Counted from the stretch's first letter, positions 34,454 through 43,766 are shown. The stretch is 64,000 nt of DNA from Paraburkholderia elongata (GCF_013177735.1 NZ_WOEZ01000074.1:106965-170964); one strand, 5' to 3'. Program-made: numbers and translations. Notes: generated from the sequence alone by a model not told the origin.

Positions 34454-36202
34454 ATGATCCAGAAGAAGAAATCGCAGTCGCACGATCCGTACGCGCCCGT
34501 CGCGAAGAACCAGCTGCTGGCCGCGCGCCTGCCGATGTGGCGCTCGAAACTTGTCGTCCTGCTGGTGTTCGGCGCGTTCGCGTCGCTGGCGGCGCGCGCG
34601 TTCTGGGTCCAGGTGGTCAATCAGAACTTCTACGTCGATCAGGGGCAAAAACGCTATCAGCGCACCCTCGAACTCGACGCGACGCGCGGGCGCATCGTCG
34701 ACCGCAATGGCTCGATGCTCGCCGTCAGCCTCGCGACCTATGAGATCTGGGCCTCGCCCAAGCTGCTCGACGAAGCCGCGTTCGCGCCGCTTTCGAAGCT
34801 GCTCGACTTGCCGCTGGCGGAACTGCGCCGGCGTCTGACCGGCGACAAGACCTTCGTGCTGCTCAAGCGCCAGGTGGATGCCGACACCGCCGATCACGTG
34901 AACAAACTGGGCCTCGGCGGCATCACACAGATTGCGGATTCGAAGCGTTTTTATCCTGAAGGCGAATCGGCGGCGCACGTGGTCGGCTTCACCGATATCG
35001 AGGACAACGGCCAGGAAGGCGTGGAGCTCGCCGCCAACGAGCAACTGCTCGGCGTGCCGGGCCAGCGCGAAGTGATCCGCGACCGTCTGGGCCGGGTGGT
35101 GTCCGAAACGCGGCCGCTCGTGCCCGCGCAGAACGGCGACACCATCCATCTGACGATCGACCGGCGCATTCAGCAGCTCGCCTACGCGCAACTGAAGGAC
35201 GCCATTGCCAAACATCAGGCCGAAGCCGGCAGCGTGGTCGTGCTCGATGCGCGCAACGGTGAGATTCTCGCGCTCGCCAACTATCCGAGCTTCGATCCGA
35301 ACGACCGCGCGCGTCTCACTGGACGGCAACTGCGCAACCGCGCGGTAGTAGACACCTTCGAGCCGGGCTCGACGATCAAGCCGGTCGTCGTCGCGCTGTC
35401 GATCGACGAAGGCAAGGTGCGGCCGCAAAGCGTCATCAATACCGCGCCGGGCTGGTACAAGATCGGCCCGGCCGTGATTCACGACACGTCGAATCATGGC
35501 GCGATGACGGTTGCCGAAGCCGTGCAGAAATCGAGCAATATCGCACTCGCCAAGCTCGCACTGAATCTGCCCGCCGAAAAGATCTGGAACAAGTATCAGG
35601 AATACGGGCTTGGGTTGAGGCCCGATCTGACCTTTCCGGGTGTCGCGTCGGGCAAGGTGCGCCCGTACAAACGCTGGCGTCCGATCGAACAGGCGACCAT
35701 GGCATATGGCTACGGACTGTCCACTTCGCTGCTGCAAATCGCGCAGGTCTACACCGCTTATGCCGGCGACGGCACCCTGCATCCAGTGAGTCTGTTGCGT
35801 AAAGCTAAAGACACAGATGGGAGCGCGGGTGCGGATGGCGCGGTGCAGGCCACGGATAACGGCCATGCGGTCACCACGCCCGCCACCGCGCGCGCGATTC
35901 GCTCGATGCTCGAAATGGCCACCGGCCCGGGCGGCACAGGGCGCGCCGCGGCGGTGGAAGGCTACCGGATCGGCGGCAAAACCGGCACGGCGCGCAAACA
36001 GGTCGGCGCCACTTACGCGAAAAACCGTTACCGCGCGCTGTTTGTCGGCATGGCGCCGATGAGCGACCCACGGCTGATCGTCGCCGTCATGATCGACGAC
36101 CCGGCCGGCAAGGCGTTCTATGGTGGGACGGTGGCCGGCCCGGTGTTCGGCGCGGTGACGGGGGGAGCGCTGCAATTGCTGGGGGTGCCGCCGGATGCCT
36201 AA
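34454..36202 (+). CDS. ftsI: FtsI-type penicillin-binding protein (second, dispersed copy)
   Basis: A 582-residue class B PBP (septal transpeptidase type). One N-terminal membrane anchor (LVVLLVFGAFASLAARAFWV) is followed by the non-catalytic domain (RGRIVDRNGSMLAVSLATYEIWA) and the transpeptidase domain with FEPGSTIKP (active Ser), KSSNIA (SxN) and GGKTGTARKQ. It is not embedded in a division-and-cell-wall cluster (no mraZ/W, ftsL or murE nearby), so it is probably an extra copy, as found in several Burkholderiaceae. ATG 34454 is the family start; the 154-codon upstream extension has no homology. Confidence 0.9.
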   Translation: MIQKKKSQSHDPYAPVAKNQLLAARLPMWRSKLVVLLVFGAFASLAARAFWVQVVNQNFYVDQGQKRYQRTLELDATRGRIVDRNGSMLAVSLATYEIWASPKLLDEAAFAPLSKLLDLPLAELRRRLTGDKTFVLLKRQVDADTADHVNKLGLGGITQIADSKRFYPEGESAAHVVGFTDIEDNGQEGVELAANEQLLGVPGQREVIRDRLGRVVSETRPLVPAQNGDTIHLTIDRRIQQLAYAQLKDAIAKHQAEAGSVVVLDARNGEILALANYPSFDPNDRARLTGRQLRNRAVVDTFEPGSTIKPVVVALSIDEGKVRPQSVINTAPGWYKIGPAVIHDTSNHGAMTVAEAVQKSSNIALAKLALNLPAEKIWNKYQEYGLGLRPDLTFPGVASGKVRPYKRWRPIEQATMAYGYGLSTSLLQIAQVYTAYAGDGTLHPVSLLRKAKDTDGSAGADGAVQATDNGHAVTTPATARAIRSMLEMATGPGGTGRAAAVEGYRIGGKTGTARKQVGATYAKNRYRALFVGMAPMSDPRLIVAVMIDDPAGKAFYGGTVAGPVFGAVTGGALQLLGVPPDA

Positions 36203-36325
36203 GGAGAAGGAACTCGGCAAGACGCCGACGCGGGACGTGGGTGCGCGCGCATCGCGTTTGCATCGCGTCTGACCCGCCTCTGTCCCGCTACTCCGTGAAT
36301 CGCATCACGCCATTCCAAGCGAGGC

Positions 36326-37441
36326 TTAGCGTGGCGCCTTATCGCTACCCGCGTTCGCCAGCGCCTCAATGCGGTTGCGGCCGTTGCGTTTGGCCTGGTA
36401 CATCGCCCGATCGGCTTCTTCCATCATCGCGTGGCCTTGCGCGGCCGCATCGGCCGGCGTACCGGTAATCGTGCGCGCCGCCACGCCGATCGACACGGTC
36501 AACGCGATGCGTTCGCCGTGGTCGTCCTGCAAATCCAGCTTTTCGACAGCCAGCCGCACGCGCTCGGCGACCGTCAGCGCGTCGGCCCGATCGCCTTGCA
36601 GCAGCGCGGTGAACTCCTCGCCGCCGTAGCGCGCGACGGTATCGCCCAGCCGCACCTGCTGACGCACGCAGGCCGCCACCGCCGCCAGAGCGCGGTCGCC
36701 GGTCTGATGTCCGTAGGTGTCGTTGATACGCTTGAAACTATCGATATCGATGAAAAGACACGCGACCGGCACGCCATACCGGACGGCACGCATGATCTCC
36801 TCGCGCAGCCGTTCATCGAAGTAGCGGCGATTGGCGAGGCCGGTCAGCGAATCGGTCATACCAAGTTGCTTGAGCCGCTCGCGATGCGCGACATTGTCGA
36901 GACTCGCCGTAACGATGCTCGCAAAGCGCTCCAGAATATCCGTCGCCATGCCTTCAGCGAAACGACCTGGGTCGTCGCTGCAGAGGCATAGATAGCCGCT
37001 GACGGTGTCGCCAGCGGCAAGCGGCAGCAAGATCGCGCTCGCCGGCGTGTCGGCGTCGCCGAAGAACGCGCGGCGCGCCGTTTCATCCAGCTCGCCCAGC
37101 TTGCCCAGCCACGGCCGTCCCTCGTCGCACAGACCCTGGGCGGCGAGGCCGCCTTCGCGCGACGTTCTCAGATTGGGTTGGTCGAGCGCATGCAAAGCGC
37201 CCGGCTCGAGCAGCTCGAGCAACATCGGCGCACGGTCGTCGAGCCAGACCACCACGCGCGCCAGCGAGAATTCTTGCGGCAGATGGCTGAACAGCGTGTC
37301 GAGAAACGACGCGAAATCCTGCGCGCCGATCAACCTCAACTCGACGTTCTGGAAGCGGCGCAGCGTGCGCTCGTTGTGCTGCACAGTATCGACGAGCGAG
37401 CGAAGGCGGTCTGAAAGCGGCGTTTGAGCGAGATTCGTCAC
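36326..37441 (-). CDS. diguanylate cyclase with N-terminal DUF484/GAF-like domain
   Basis: About 371 residues. The N-terminal part (VQHNERTLRRFQNVELRLIG; LFSHLPQEFSLARVVVWLDD) looks like a DUF484/GAF sensor. The C-terminal GGDEF domain is complete (LTGLANRRYFDERL; ACLFIDIDSFKRIND; active site RYGGEEFTALL) and lacks a clear RxxD inhibitory site directly before the GGEEF. It should make c-di-GMP in the cytoplasm. The start is uncertain: GTG 37441 gives TNLAQTPLSDRL; the ATG at 37540 adds 33 residues of poor character. Confidence 0.85.
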   Translation of the reverse strand: MTNLAQTPLSDRLRSLVDTVQHNERTLRRFQNVELRLIGAQDFASFLDTLFSHLPQEFSLARVVVWLDDRAPMLLELLEPGALHALDQPNLRTSREGGLAAQGLCDEGRPWLGKLGELDETARRAFFGDADTPASAILLPLAAGDTVSGYLCLCSDDPGRFAEGMATDILERFASIVTASLDNVAHRERLKQLGMTDSLTGLANRRYFDERLREEIMRAVRYGVPVACLFIDIDSFKRINDTYGHQTGDRALAAVAACVRQQVRLGDTVARYGGEEFTALLQGDRADALTVAERVRLAVEKLDLQDDHGERIALTVSIGVAARTITGTPADAAAQGHAMMEEADRAMYQAKRNGRNRIEALANAGSDKAPR

Positions 37442-37750
37442 GTTATCGATGCGGGCCCGGAGGCGGAGCGGGGTCGGCGGCCCCAATCGCTTTAATAACG
37501 GCCAATTCCGAGAGGTCTTGAGGGTTGGATCACCGCGCACGCAAAACAGCGGCTTAACGAGGCGAACAAGAGAAAGATCGAGCGCGGGGATTTTGAGCGC
37601 GATCTTAAGTTTGGTTTAATTCTTACCTGTAACTATGACGCACAACATCCCCTGTTGAGCCGCCAGAACATCGGCGGCGTTTTTTTTCTCCGGGGGTGTC
37701 GCCGACGCGCCGATAGATGGACAGCATGCCTGCGAAGAAGGAGTCAAACG

Positions 37751-38008
37751 ATGGTTGAAGACACGGTATTCGAGCATTTGCGCGCAATGCCCGGCAACGA
37801 ATGGGTGCGCCAGATCCACTCGTGCAAGGTCTCGGACCCCTTGCAGCCCCCTTGGGGACGCTCGTACAGACTCGTCGAATGGACCATGAAGCACACCCCC
37901 GAGTCGAGCCGCCGTGTGGTGCCCGCGGAAAGCACGCCACTCGAAATCGCACAAGCGGTCGTATCGCACATTCCGGGGCGCCGCTTTTGCCAGCACAACG
38001 ACGACTAA
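37751..38008 (+). CDS. conserved-looking small protein
   Basis: An 85-residue soluble protein starting MVEDTVFEHLRAMPG and ending RRFCQHNDD, with two Cys and a proline-rich middle (SDPLQPPWGRSYR). An in-frame extension 32 codons upstream contains a poly-F/Arg stretch and is less likely. No recognised domain. It lies between the diguanylate cyclase gene and the GST gene, convergent with the latter. Confidence 0.6.
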   Translation: MVEDTVFEHLRAMPGNEWVRQIHSCKVSDPLQPPWGRSYRLVEWTMKHTPESSRRVVPAESTPLEIAQAVVSHIPGRRFCQHNDD

Positions 38009-38030
38009 TCGCGCAGACGGCAACCTGCCC

Positions 38031-38669
38031 TCAGCTTTTCGCGCGCTTCGCCATTTCTTCCTGAAACAAGGCGATTTCTTCCGCAGCGGCTTTCGCGACA
38101 CTCGGCCGCTGCATCAACCGCTTGTAGTACTCAGCAACTGCCGGCCATTGCGAAAGATCGACGCCGCCATACGACGCCCAGTTCAGCACGGTGACCAGAT
38201 AGGCATCGCCCACACTGAAAGCGTCGAGCAGATACTCGTTTTGCGCCAGATGATCTTGCAGAACGCCTAGCCGTAACGCGGCCTTGTCGCGCGCATAGCG
38301 CTTCACGTCTTCGGGCGCGCGCGCATCGAGTAGCGGCACGAACACCGCCTTGTGCAACTCCGTACTGATAAAACCCAGCCATTGCTGCAAGCGCGCACGC
38401 TGTGCCGTGCCGGCGGCCGGCGCGAGCCGTGCGGCCGGAAAATGATCGGCCACATACGGCAAAATCGCCGTGTTTTCGGTCAACAGCCAGCCTTCGTCCG
38501 TGCGCAGCACCGGCACCTGCCCAAGCGGACTGATCGGATAGAAGTCCGAGCCATCCGACAGCTGTTTAGACTTCGTGTCGACCTGAATGTACCCAGCCTG
38601 CGCCCCCGCCTCGTACAACGCGATTCGGGTGGCCAGTGAGCATGCGAGCGGCGAAAAGTACAGATCCAT
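38031..38669 (-). CDS. glutathione S-transferase family protein
   Basis: A 212-residue GST. The thioredoxin-like N-domain begins MDLYFSPLACSLATRIALYEAG, with the Ser/Cys active region typical of beta-class GSTs (SPLACS), and has the cis-Pro in GQVPVLRTDEGWLLTENTAI. The C-domain is all-helical (EYLLDAFSVGDAYLVTVLNW). It is divergent from a TetR regulator 65 nt away, which probably represses it. Confidence 0.9.
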   Translation of the reverse strand: MDLYFSPLACSLATRIALYEAGAQAGYIQVDTKSKQLSDGSDFYPISPLGQVPVLRTDEGWLLTENTAILPYVADHFPAARLAPAAGTAQRARLQQWLGFISTELHKAVFVPLLDARAPEDVKRYARDKAALRLGVLQDHLAQNEYLLDAFSVGDAYLVTVLNWASYGGVDLSQWPAVAEYYKRLMQRPSVAKAAAEEIALFQEEMAKRAKS

Positions 38670-38734
38670 GGGGAATTTCCTGTCGTTGGTGTTTTTGTAC
38701 TATATTGCACATAAATCACTTTCGCCACATTTTT

Positions 38735-39415
38735 ATGCCGACCAGTACAAAAAAAGAAATCCGCCCTCGTGGCCGCCCGCGTGCCTATGATTCCGACCAG
38801 GCGCTCGCCGATGCAACAGACGTGTTCTGGCGCAGCGGTTACGCGGGTACCTCGCTGGATCAATTGAGCGCCGCGACCGGCATGAACCGCCCGAGCCTGT
38901 ACGGCGCATTCGGCGACAAACATGCGTTGTATCTGACCACGCTCGAACGTTATATCGAGGCCGGCCGGCTCGCGATGGTTCATGCGCTCGGCGAGGACCT
39001 ACCCTTGCCGCAGGCGCTGCTGCGCGTTTATGACGGCGCACTCGCGTGGTACTTGCCCGCCGACGGTGATCCACTCGGCTGCTTCATGATCGGCACCGCC
39101 GCGGTCGAAGCGGTGGATGACGCCGAGGTCCGCGCAGCGCTTGCCGAGGGACTGCGCACTTATGACAAGGCCTTCGAGAAACGCTTCAAGCTGGCGCAGG
39201 CCACGGGCGAACTGGCCGCCGATGCGCAGCCCCCCCTCCTCGCGAAGCTCGCGTCGGCGATTTTGCACAGTCTCGCGTTGCGCGCCCGCGCGGGCGACTC
39301 GCGTGCGTCACTGCGGGCGACAGCGGTTGCGGGGGTCGCGTTGATATGCGGCAATGTGGGCGAGTCACCGGTGGCTGCAACGGGCAAAACCGCAGCGAAG
39401 GGACGTGGACGCTAG
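38735..39415 (+). CDS. TetR/AcrR-family regulator
   Basis: A 226-residue repressor. The HTH (ALADATDVFWRSGYAGTSLD, QLSAATGMNRPSLYGAFGDK) is followed by a ligand domain of the TetR_C_16-like kind. ATG 38735 sits in an AT-rich intergenic stretch containing TTTTTGTACTATATTGCACA (38692-38711), a plausible operator and promoter overlap with the divergent GST gene. A longer in-frame start (38636) would run through that promoter region. It likely regulates the GST gene and itself. Confidence 0.88.
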   Translation: MPTSTKKEIRPRGRPRAYDSDQALADATDVFWRSGYAGTSLDQLSAATGMNRPSLYGAFGDKHALYLTTLERYIEAGRLAMVHALGEDLPLPQALLRVYDGALAWYLPADGDPLGCFMIGTAAVEAVDDAEVRAALAEGLRTYDKAFEKRFKLAQATGELAADAQPPLLAKLASAILHSLALRARAGDSRASLRATAVAGVALICGNVGESPVAATGKTAAKGRGR

Positions 39416-39556
39416 ACGGAAGGTGTTTCGTCCGCGTCGTTCAGTTTCCCCCGGATCATAGGCAGCCGGATAGCAGCGCCTTTGCAATGCTTGACATTCA
39501 CGGAGAGCGGTTATGCCTATGATGGTTTCATCCGCTCGACACGTTATGGCTTCGAC

Positions 39557-39640
39557 ATGAGTTATCCGTACGATTTGATTACCGCGACGTGTCTTTTCAT
39601 CATCGTGGTCTCCACCTCCATCATGCTCGCGCTCAGTTGA
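39557..39640 (+). CDS. possible 27-residue membrane microprotein
   Basis: The frame reads MSYPYDLITATCLFIIVVST then SIMLALS-stop: a short polar start and one hydrophobic helix. The size and composition resemble small single-pass stress peptides. There is no strong ribosome site, so this rests on composition only. Confidence 0.35.
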   Translation: MSYPYDLITATCLFIIVVSTSIMLALS

Positions 39641-39718
39641 GCGTTGTAACGCCTCCTCTTGCAGAGGTTGCGAGCCAGTCAACGCGCGCTACGCGGTTTC
39701 GTAAAAAGACGGGATATA

Positions 39719-39734
39719 CTGTACGTATATACAG
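39719..39734. promoter_or_regulatory. LexA (SOS) box upstream of an unknown gene
   Basis: CTGTACGTATATACAG matches CTGT-N8-ACAG exactly, flanked by TA and TA, 18 nt before the ATG of the 122-residue gene. It is nearly the same as the udgX box at 27526-27541. Confidence 0.88.
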
Positions 39735-39751
39735 TACTTTTCGCCTGAGCA

Positions 39752-40120
39752 ATGCGTCTTCCTCCCTTCGACCCTCCCACGCTCGCCGAACTGCGCGCCT
39801 GGTGGCGCACGCGCGACGAGCAGGCCATCCAGCGGCTCATCCTCGAGATCCAGCGCCAGCGGCTCACGCTGCTGGAGTTGCGCAACCTGATCGACAGCGG
39901 CGTCCAGCAGGCGCGCGCCACCGACCGCACGCTGGTCGAGCGCGGCGAACCATTAATGCCGCTACGCATACGGATCGCGCAGGAAGTGCTGCGTGTTGGT
40001 GATATCGACGATACGCGGCAGATAAGCCGCGCCGAACAGGAAAGGCTCGCCGTGCGCACCCAGGGTCAGATGGAATACGCACGTGAAGGCCGCCTGAGGC
40101 GGCAACGCCGGAATATCTAG
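39752..40120 (+). CDS. SOS-regulated protein of unknown function
   Basis: A 122-residue, strongly basic and helical protein: MRLPPFDPPTLAELRAWWRT, RLILEIQRQRLTLLELRNLI, ending in an Arg-rich REGRLRRQRRNI tail. No Cys, export signal or membrane segment. The Arg-rich tail and a predicted coiled coil (about residues 28-52) suggest a nucleic-acid- or protein-binding role. A perfect LexA box overlaps its promoter, so it should be DNA-damage-induced. I do not recognise a family. Confidence 0.75.
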   Translation: MRLPPFDPPTLAELRAWWRTRDEQAIQRLILEIQRQRLTLLELRNLIDSGVQQARATDRTLVERGEPLMPLRIRIAQEVLRVGDIDDTRQISRAEQERLAVRTQGQMEYAREGRLRRQRRNI

Positions 40121-40303
40121 CTCGAGCGTGCCAGCGTATTGCCGCGTGTCCGATTCAGCAGACAGGCACGCGTTTAGCGGACGGTTATAGACATTCGCCG
40201 ATTACCCGTCGGCGATCCGTTACCATTGCGGGCACAGGGCCGCATGAGACTCAAATGAGACCCACATAAGGCCCGCATTTTTTCATCCACTGAAGTCTTT
40301 GCC

Positions 40304-40888
40304 TTGCCCACCTATACCTTGCCCGCGCCGCTCTGCGCGGAACTCGAGATTCGCAAGAGCCGTTTCATCGCGCATGCGATACCGGTCGCCGACCGCGACG
40401 CCGCGATGGCCGAGTTGCGGCGTCTGCGCGACGAGCATCCTGGCGCGACGCATGTGTGCTGGGCGTTGCTGGCAGGTGGCCAGTCAGGCATGTCCGACGA
40501 CGGCGAGCCGTCCGGAACCGCGGGCCGGCCCATTCTCGAAGTGCTGCGGCATCACGATCTGGACGGCGTGCTGGCGGCCGTCGTGCGCTATTACGGCGGC
40601 GTGAAGCTGGGCGCCGGCGGGCTGGTGCGAGCGTATACCGATGCGATTGCCTCGGCGCTATTGGACGCGCCGCGGGTCGAGAGGATTGCCCAGGTTACGC
40701 TGGTCGTCGAAGTGAGTTACGCCGACGAAGCGAAAGTGCGCAGGTGGATCGAGGCTGAAGGTTACGGACTCGTCGACAGCGCCTACGGGATGCTGGTGAA
40801 GATGACTGTCCGGCTACCCGTCAACGCAGTAGATCATGCCCGGCTAGCCTTGGTGGATATGACTCAGGGCAAAGCCGGTTTCTTTTGA
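40304..40888 (+). CDS. yigZ: YigZ/IMPACT-family protein
   Basis: A 194-residue protein of the YigZ/IMPACT family. The N-terminal domain shows LEIRKSRFIAHAIPVADRD, SGMSDDGEPSGTAGRPILEV and YYGGVKLGAGGLVRAYTDA, all family signatures. A C-terminal ferredoxin-like DUF1949 domain follows (YADEAKVRRWIEAEGYGLVD). The start is TTG 40304; no ATG in frame fits. IMPACT proteins link to translation control; the bacterial role is unclear. Confidence 0.9.
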   Translation: MPTYTLPAPLCAELEIRKSRFIAHAIPVADRDAAMAELRRLRDEHPGATHVCWALLAGGQSGMSDDGEPSGTAGRPILEVLRHHDLDGVLAAVVRYYGGVKLGAGGLVRAYTDAIASALLDAPRVERIAQVTLVVEVSYADEAKVRRWIEAEGYGLVDSAYGMLVKMTVRLPVNAVDHARLALVDMTQGKAGFF

Positions 40889-41131
40889 TCGTGTTGCCCT
40901 CTGAGCGGGACTGGTTTAATCGTTCGAGAATTTCGGCCCCTGACCCTGTTAAGAAGATGCACGGGATCGGCTCGCTGTTACCATGCTGCTCTGTACCGCG
41001 ATGACTCAACTTAAAAGGCAACTCCTCTGACCTCGACCGCCGCTTTTTCCAGCACAGCGCCCGAGTCGCCGCAACAGAGTCAGTCTCTGCGGCAATCGCT
41101 CGGCCCCCGGCGTCCGGCCCTGAGATCCGCT

Positions 41132-41671
41132 GTGCTCAAGGGCTGCGGCGCCGTCGCACTGCCGTTGATGCTGTCCGCCTGCTCCTGGTCGTGGTTCGGC
41201 CTGAATAGCCCACCACGCGCGGCCGCGCATTCAACCGGCTGGCTCAGCGTGGCCCCCGCCCGCGATTTCGTCTACATGCCGGCTCTCAACGGGCAGGTTT
41301 CGCCGAACCGGATCGAAAACACGGCGATGACCGGCATCGTGCTAAAAAACGATATCAACGAGACCGTGCGTAACGGCATCGCGAGCAGTTTGCGGATCGC
41401 CGGTTTTCATCTCGCTGAGGGCGGGAAGGTTCTGAGCGGCAGCATCGAGAATTTCACGGTAGACGACTCGCGGTCGCCGGCATTCTGGACACTGAAAATG
41501 CGCTACATCGTGACCGATCCCGCGACCCAGAAAGTTGTGTTCACAACCATCAAGACAGTCCGGCAGAAGTCGCCTAAATTTACCAGTAACACCGTCGCTA
41601 TCGAAGACACGGTCAGGTTGAGCGTCGATGCGTTGATCAGCGACCCGGGATTCGTTAAATCGGTGAATTAA
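41132..41671 (+). CDS. putative lipoprotein
   Basis: About 179 residues with a lipoprotein signal: GTG start, LKGCGAVALPLMLSAC with lipobox LSAC, then SWSWFGL. The remainder is beta-rich with alternating strands (MTGIVLKNDINETVRNGIAS; AGFHLAEGGKVLSGSIENF; LKMRYIVTDPATQKVVFTT), a pattern like YajG-type envelope lipoproteins. The frame is open about 40 codons upstream without ATG, so the start is uncertain. Outer-membrane attachment is expected (no Asp at +2). Confidence 0.75.
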   Translation: MLKGCGAVALPLMLSACSWSWFGLNSPPRAAAHSTGWLSVAPARDFVYMPALNGQVSPNRIENTAMTGIVLKNDINETVRNGIASSLRIAGFHLAEGGKVLSGSIENFTVDDSRSPAFWTLKMRYIVTDPATQKVVFTTIKTVRQKSPKFTSNTVAIEDTVRLSVDALISDPGFVKSVN

Positions 41672-41814
41672 GCGGACGGACCGAATCGGCACGTTCCGCC
41701 GATTCGCTACAATCGGGAAATATCGGGAAAAAGCAGAATCGAGGCGTTACTGGCGCCGACGGTCTCGCGCGCCCGACTCGTTGCAACACCGTCCCCTTCT
41801 CCGTGTGAGCCGTC

Positions 41815-42435
41815 ATGTCTATCACCACCTGGCTGTTCTTCCTGCCCGCCTGCTTCGCGATCAACCTCGCGCCCGGTCCAAACAATCTTCTATCGATCAA
41901 CGTAGCCGCGCGTCACGGCTTCATGACGGCCTTCGTCGGCGGCACCGGCCGGCTTGTCGCATTCGCGTTGATGCTGGTGCTGGCCGCGACCGGCCTCGCC
42001 GTCGTGCTGCACGCATCCGAGTGGTTCTTTCTTGCGATCAAACTGGCCGGCGCCGCGTATCTGATCTGGCTTGCCATCCAGTTGTGGCGCAGCGACGCTC
42101 CGGCCATCGAAACGACCCAGCAGGACGACGCATCGCTCTGGCGGATTGCGCGGCAGGAGTGTCTCGTGGCGGCAGGCAATCCGAAGGCGATTCTGGTTTT
42201 CACCGCATTTTTGCCGCAGTTCGTGGATATCGCCAAACCGATGTTGCCGCAGTTCGCCGTGCTCGGCGCGAGCTTTCTGGTACTCGAATGGGTAGCGATC
42301 GCGCTGTATTCCTGGGCCGGCATGCACCTTGGAAAGTGGCTGGTTCGCGCCAAGGTTCGCCGGTGGTTCAATCGCTGCTGTGGAACGTTTCTGGCGGCCA
42401 TCGGCGTGAGCTTTCTGCTGGTTCGGCGGACATAA
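41815..42435 (+). CDS. LysE/RhtB-family amino-acid exporter
   Basis: A 206-residue inner-membrane exporter with about six helices. The N-terminal FFLPACFAINLAPGPNNLLS signature of the LysE family is clear, along with GAAYLIWLAIQLWRS and the AAGNPKAILVFTAFLPQFVD loop. It probably exports an amino acid or homoserine-lactone-like compound; the specific substrate cannot be told. Confidence 0.9.
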   Translation: MSITTWLFFLPACFAINLAPGPNNLLSINVAARHGFMTAFVGGTGRLVAFALMLVLAATGLAVVLHASEWFFLAIKLAGAAYLIWLAIQLWRSDAPAIETTQQDDASLWRIARQECLVAAGNPKAILVFTAFLPQFVDIAKPMLPQFAVLGASFLVLEWVAIALYSWAGMHLGKWLVRAKVRRWFNRCCGTFLAAIGVSFLLVRRT

Positions 42436-42700
42436 CACGCCTGATCCGAAGCACAATACTAAGCTTACCGAACTATCTCTCCGGTAACGCTCCGGCTGTA
42501 CAGCACCCTCTCGCATCGTCGAATGCCGCATGGTAGCCGGCTCATTGGCGCAACCATAAACGATAGGTAATGCACTTCCGCAGAAACTTTAACTATCAGC
42601 AATCGTCCTGCCCCCCTATGCTCGAAGAATGACCCGCCGCCGCGGCAATGCGATATGCGGCATCGGGCAAGCGACTTCTCATAGTCATAGGGGCGGCATC

Positions 42701-43678
42701 ATGAAGATCTGTATCTTCGGAGCAGGAGCGATTGGCGGCTTGATGGGCGTGCAACTGGCGCGTGCCGGCGCGGATGTGAGTTGCGTCGCACGCGGTGCGC
42801 ATCTTGCGGCGATGCGCGAACACGGCGCGCGCCTGATCATGGACGGCGAAACCTACAGTGCGCCGGTGCGCTGTACATCCGACCCGCGCGAACTCGGTGT
42901 GCAAGATGTCGTGATCGTCACGCTGAAGGCGCACTCGCTGCCCGGCGTGGTCGATGCGATGCAACCGCTCCTCGGCAAGCACACGGCCATCGTCACCGGC
43001 GTCAACGGCATTCCCTACTGGTACTTTTACCAGCACGGCGGGAAATTTGCCGGCACGCGCCTTGCCAGCATCGACCCTGACGGCAGCCAATGGACCAAGC
43101 TCGGCCCCGAACGTGCGATCGGCTGTGTGCTGTACCCCGCTGCTGAGATCGTCGAACCGGGCGTCATCAAGCACGTGTACGGCAAGAAATTCCCGATCGG
43201 CGAGCCGAGCGGCGAACGCACGCCGCGCATTCAGCAGTTGCACGAGATCATGCAGGCAGCGGGATTCGACGCGCCGATTCGCGACAACATCCGCGACGAA
43301 ATCTGGCTCAAGCTGTGGGGAAATCTGTGCTTCAACCCGATCAGCGCATTGACCCACGCTACGCTCGATGTTCTCACCAGCGACCCCGGCACGCGCGCGG
43401 TATCACGCACAATGATGCTCGAAGCCAAGCGCATTGCGGATCAGTTCGGCGTGCATTTTCGCGTCGATGTGGAAAAACGCATCGACGGCGCGGGCGCGGT
43501 CGGCGCACATAAGACTTCGACGCTGGTTGATCTGGAGAACCGCCGTCCAATGGAGATCGATCCGCTATTAACGGTGGTGCAGGAAATGGGCCGGCTCGTT
43601 GCCGAGCCCACGCCGACTATCGACGTCGTGCTCGCCCTGATCAAACTACGCGAACGGATGGCATTGCAGGGTGATTGA
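42701..43678 (+). CDS. panE: 2-dehydropantoate 2-reductase family protein
   Basis: A 325-residue NADP-dependent ketopantoate-reductase-like enzyme. The Rossmann loop is MKICIFGAGAIGGLMGVQLA, with VTLKAHSLP, TGVNGIPYW, the catalytic Lys region (IWLKLWGNLCFNPISALT) and ENRRPMEIDPLL typical of the family. ATG 42701 opens with the dinucleotide fold; the 24-codon upstream extension is not family-like. The longer-than-usual length suggests the paralogue group acting on other 2-keto acids rather than strict PanE. Confidence 0.85.
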   Translation: MKICIFGAGAIGGLMGVQLARAGADVSCVARGAHLAAMREHGARLIMDGETYSAPVRCTSDPRELGVQDVVIVTLKAHSLPGVVDAMQPLLGKHTAIVTGVNGIPYWYFYQHGGKFAGTRLASIDPDGSQWTKLGPERAIGCVLYPAAEIVEPGVIKHVYGKKFPIGEPSGERTPRIQQLHEIMQAAGFDAPIRDNIRDEIWLKLWGNLCFNPISALTHATLDVLTSDPGTRAVSRTMMLEAKRIADQFGVHFRVDVEKRIDGAGAVGAHKTSTLVDLENRRPMEIDPLLTVVQEMGRLVAEPTPTIDVVLALIKLRERMALQGD

Positions 43679-43723
43679 GCGTCAGTTCGTTCCTCGACCA
43701 ACGTCTCGCTCGCAAGCCTCAGC

Positions 43724-43756
43724 AAAGGATCGAACGCCACGCGTTCGATCCTTTTC
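43724..43756. terminator. bidirectional terminator
   Basis: AAAGGATCGAACGC and GCGTTCGATCCTTT form a 14-bp perfect stem with a CAC loop, with T-runs on both strands, between the convergent panE-like and aldehyde dehydrogenase genes. Confidence 0.9.
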
Positions 43757-43766
43757 TTTCACACCG

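Larger units (their letters stand above)
39416..39751. other. intergenic region with a micro-ORF and a LexA box
   Basis: 336 nt between the TetR gene and the SOS-box gene. It contains a TTGACA hexamer (39491-39496), a 27-residue membrane micro-ORF (39557-39640) and the LexA box (39719-39734). Confidence 0.5.
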
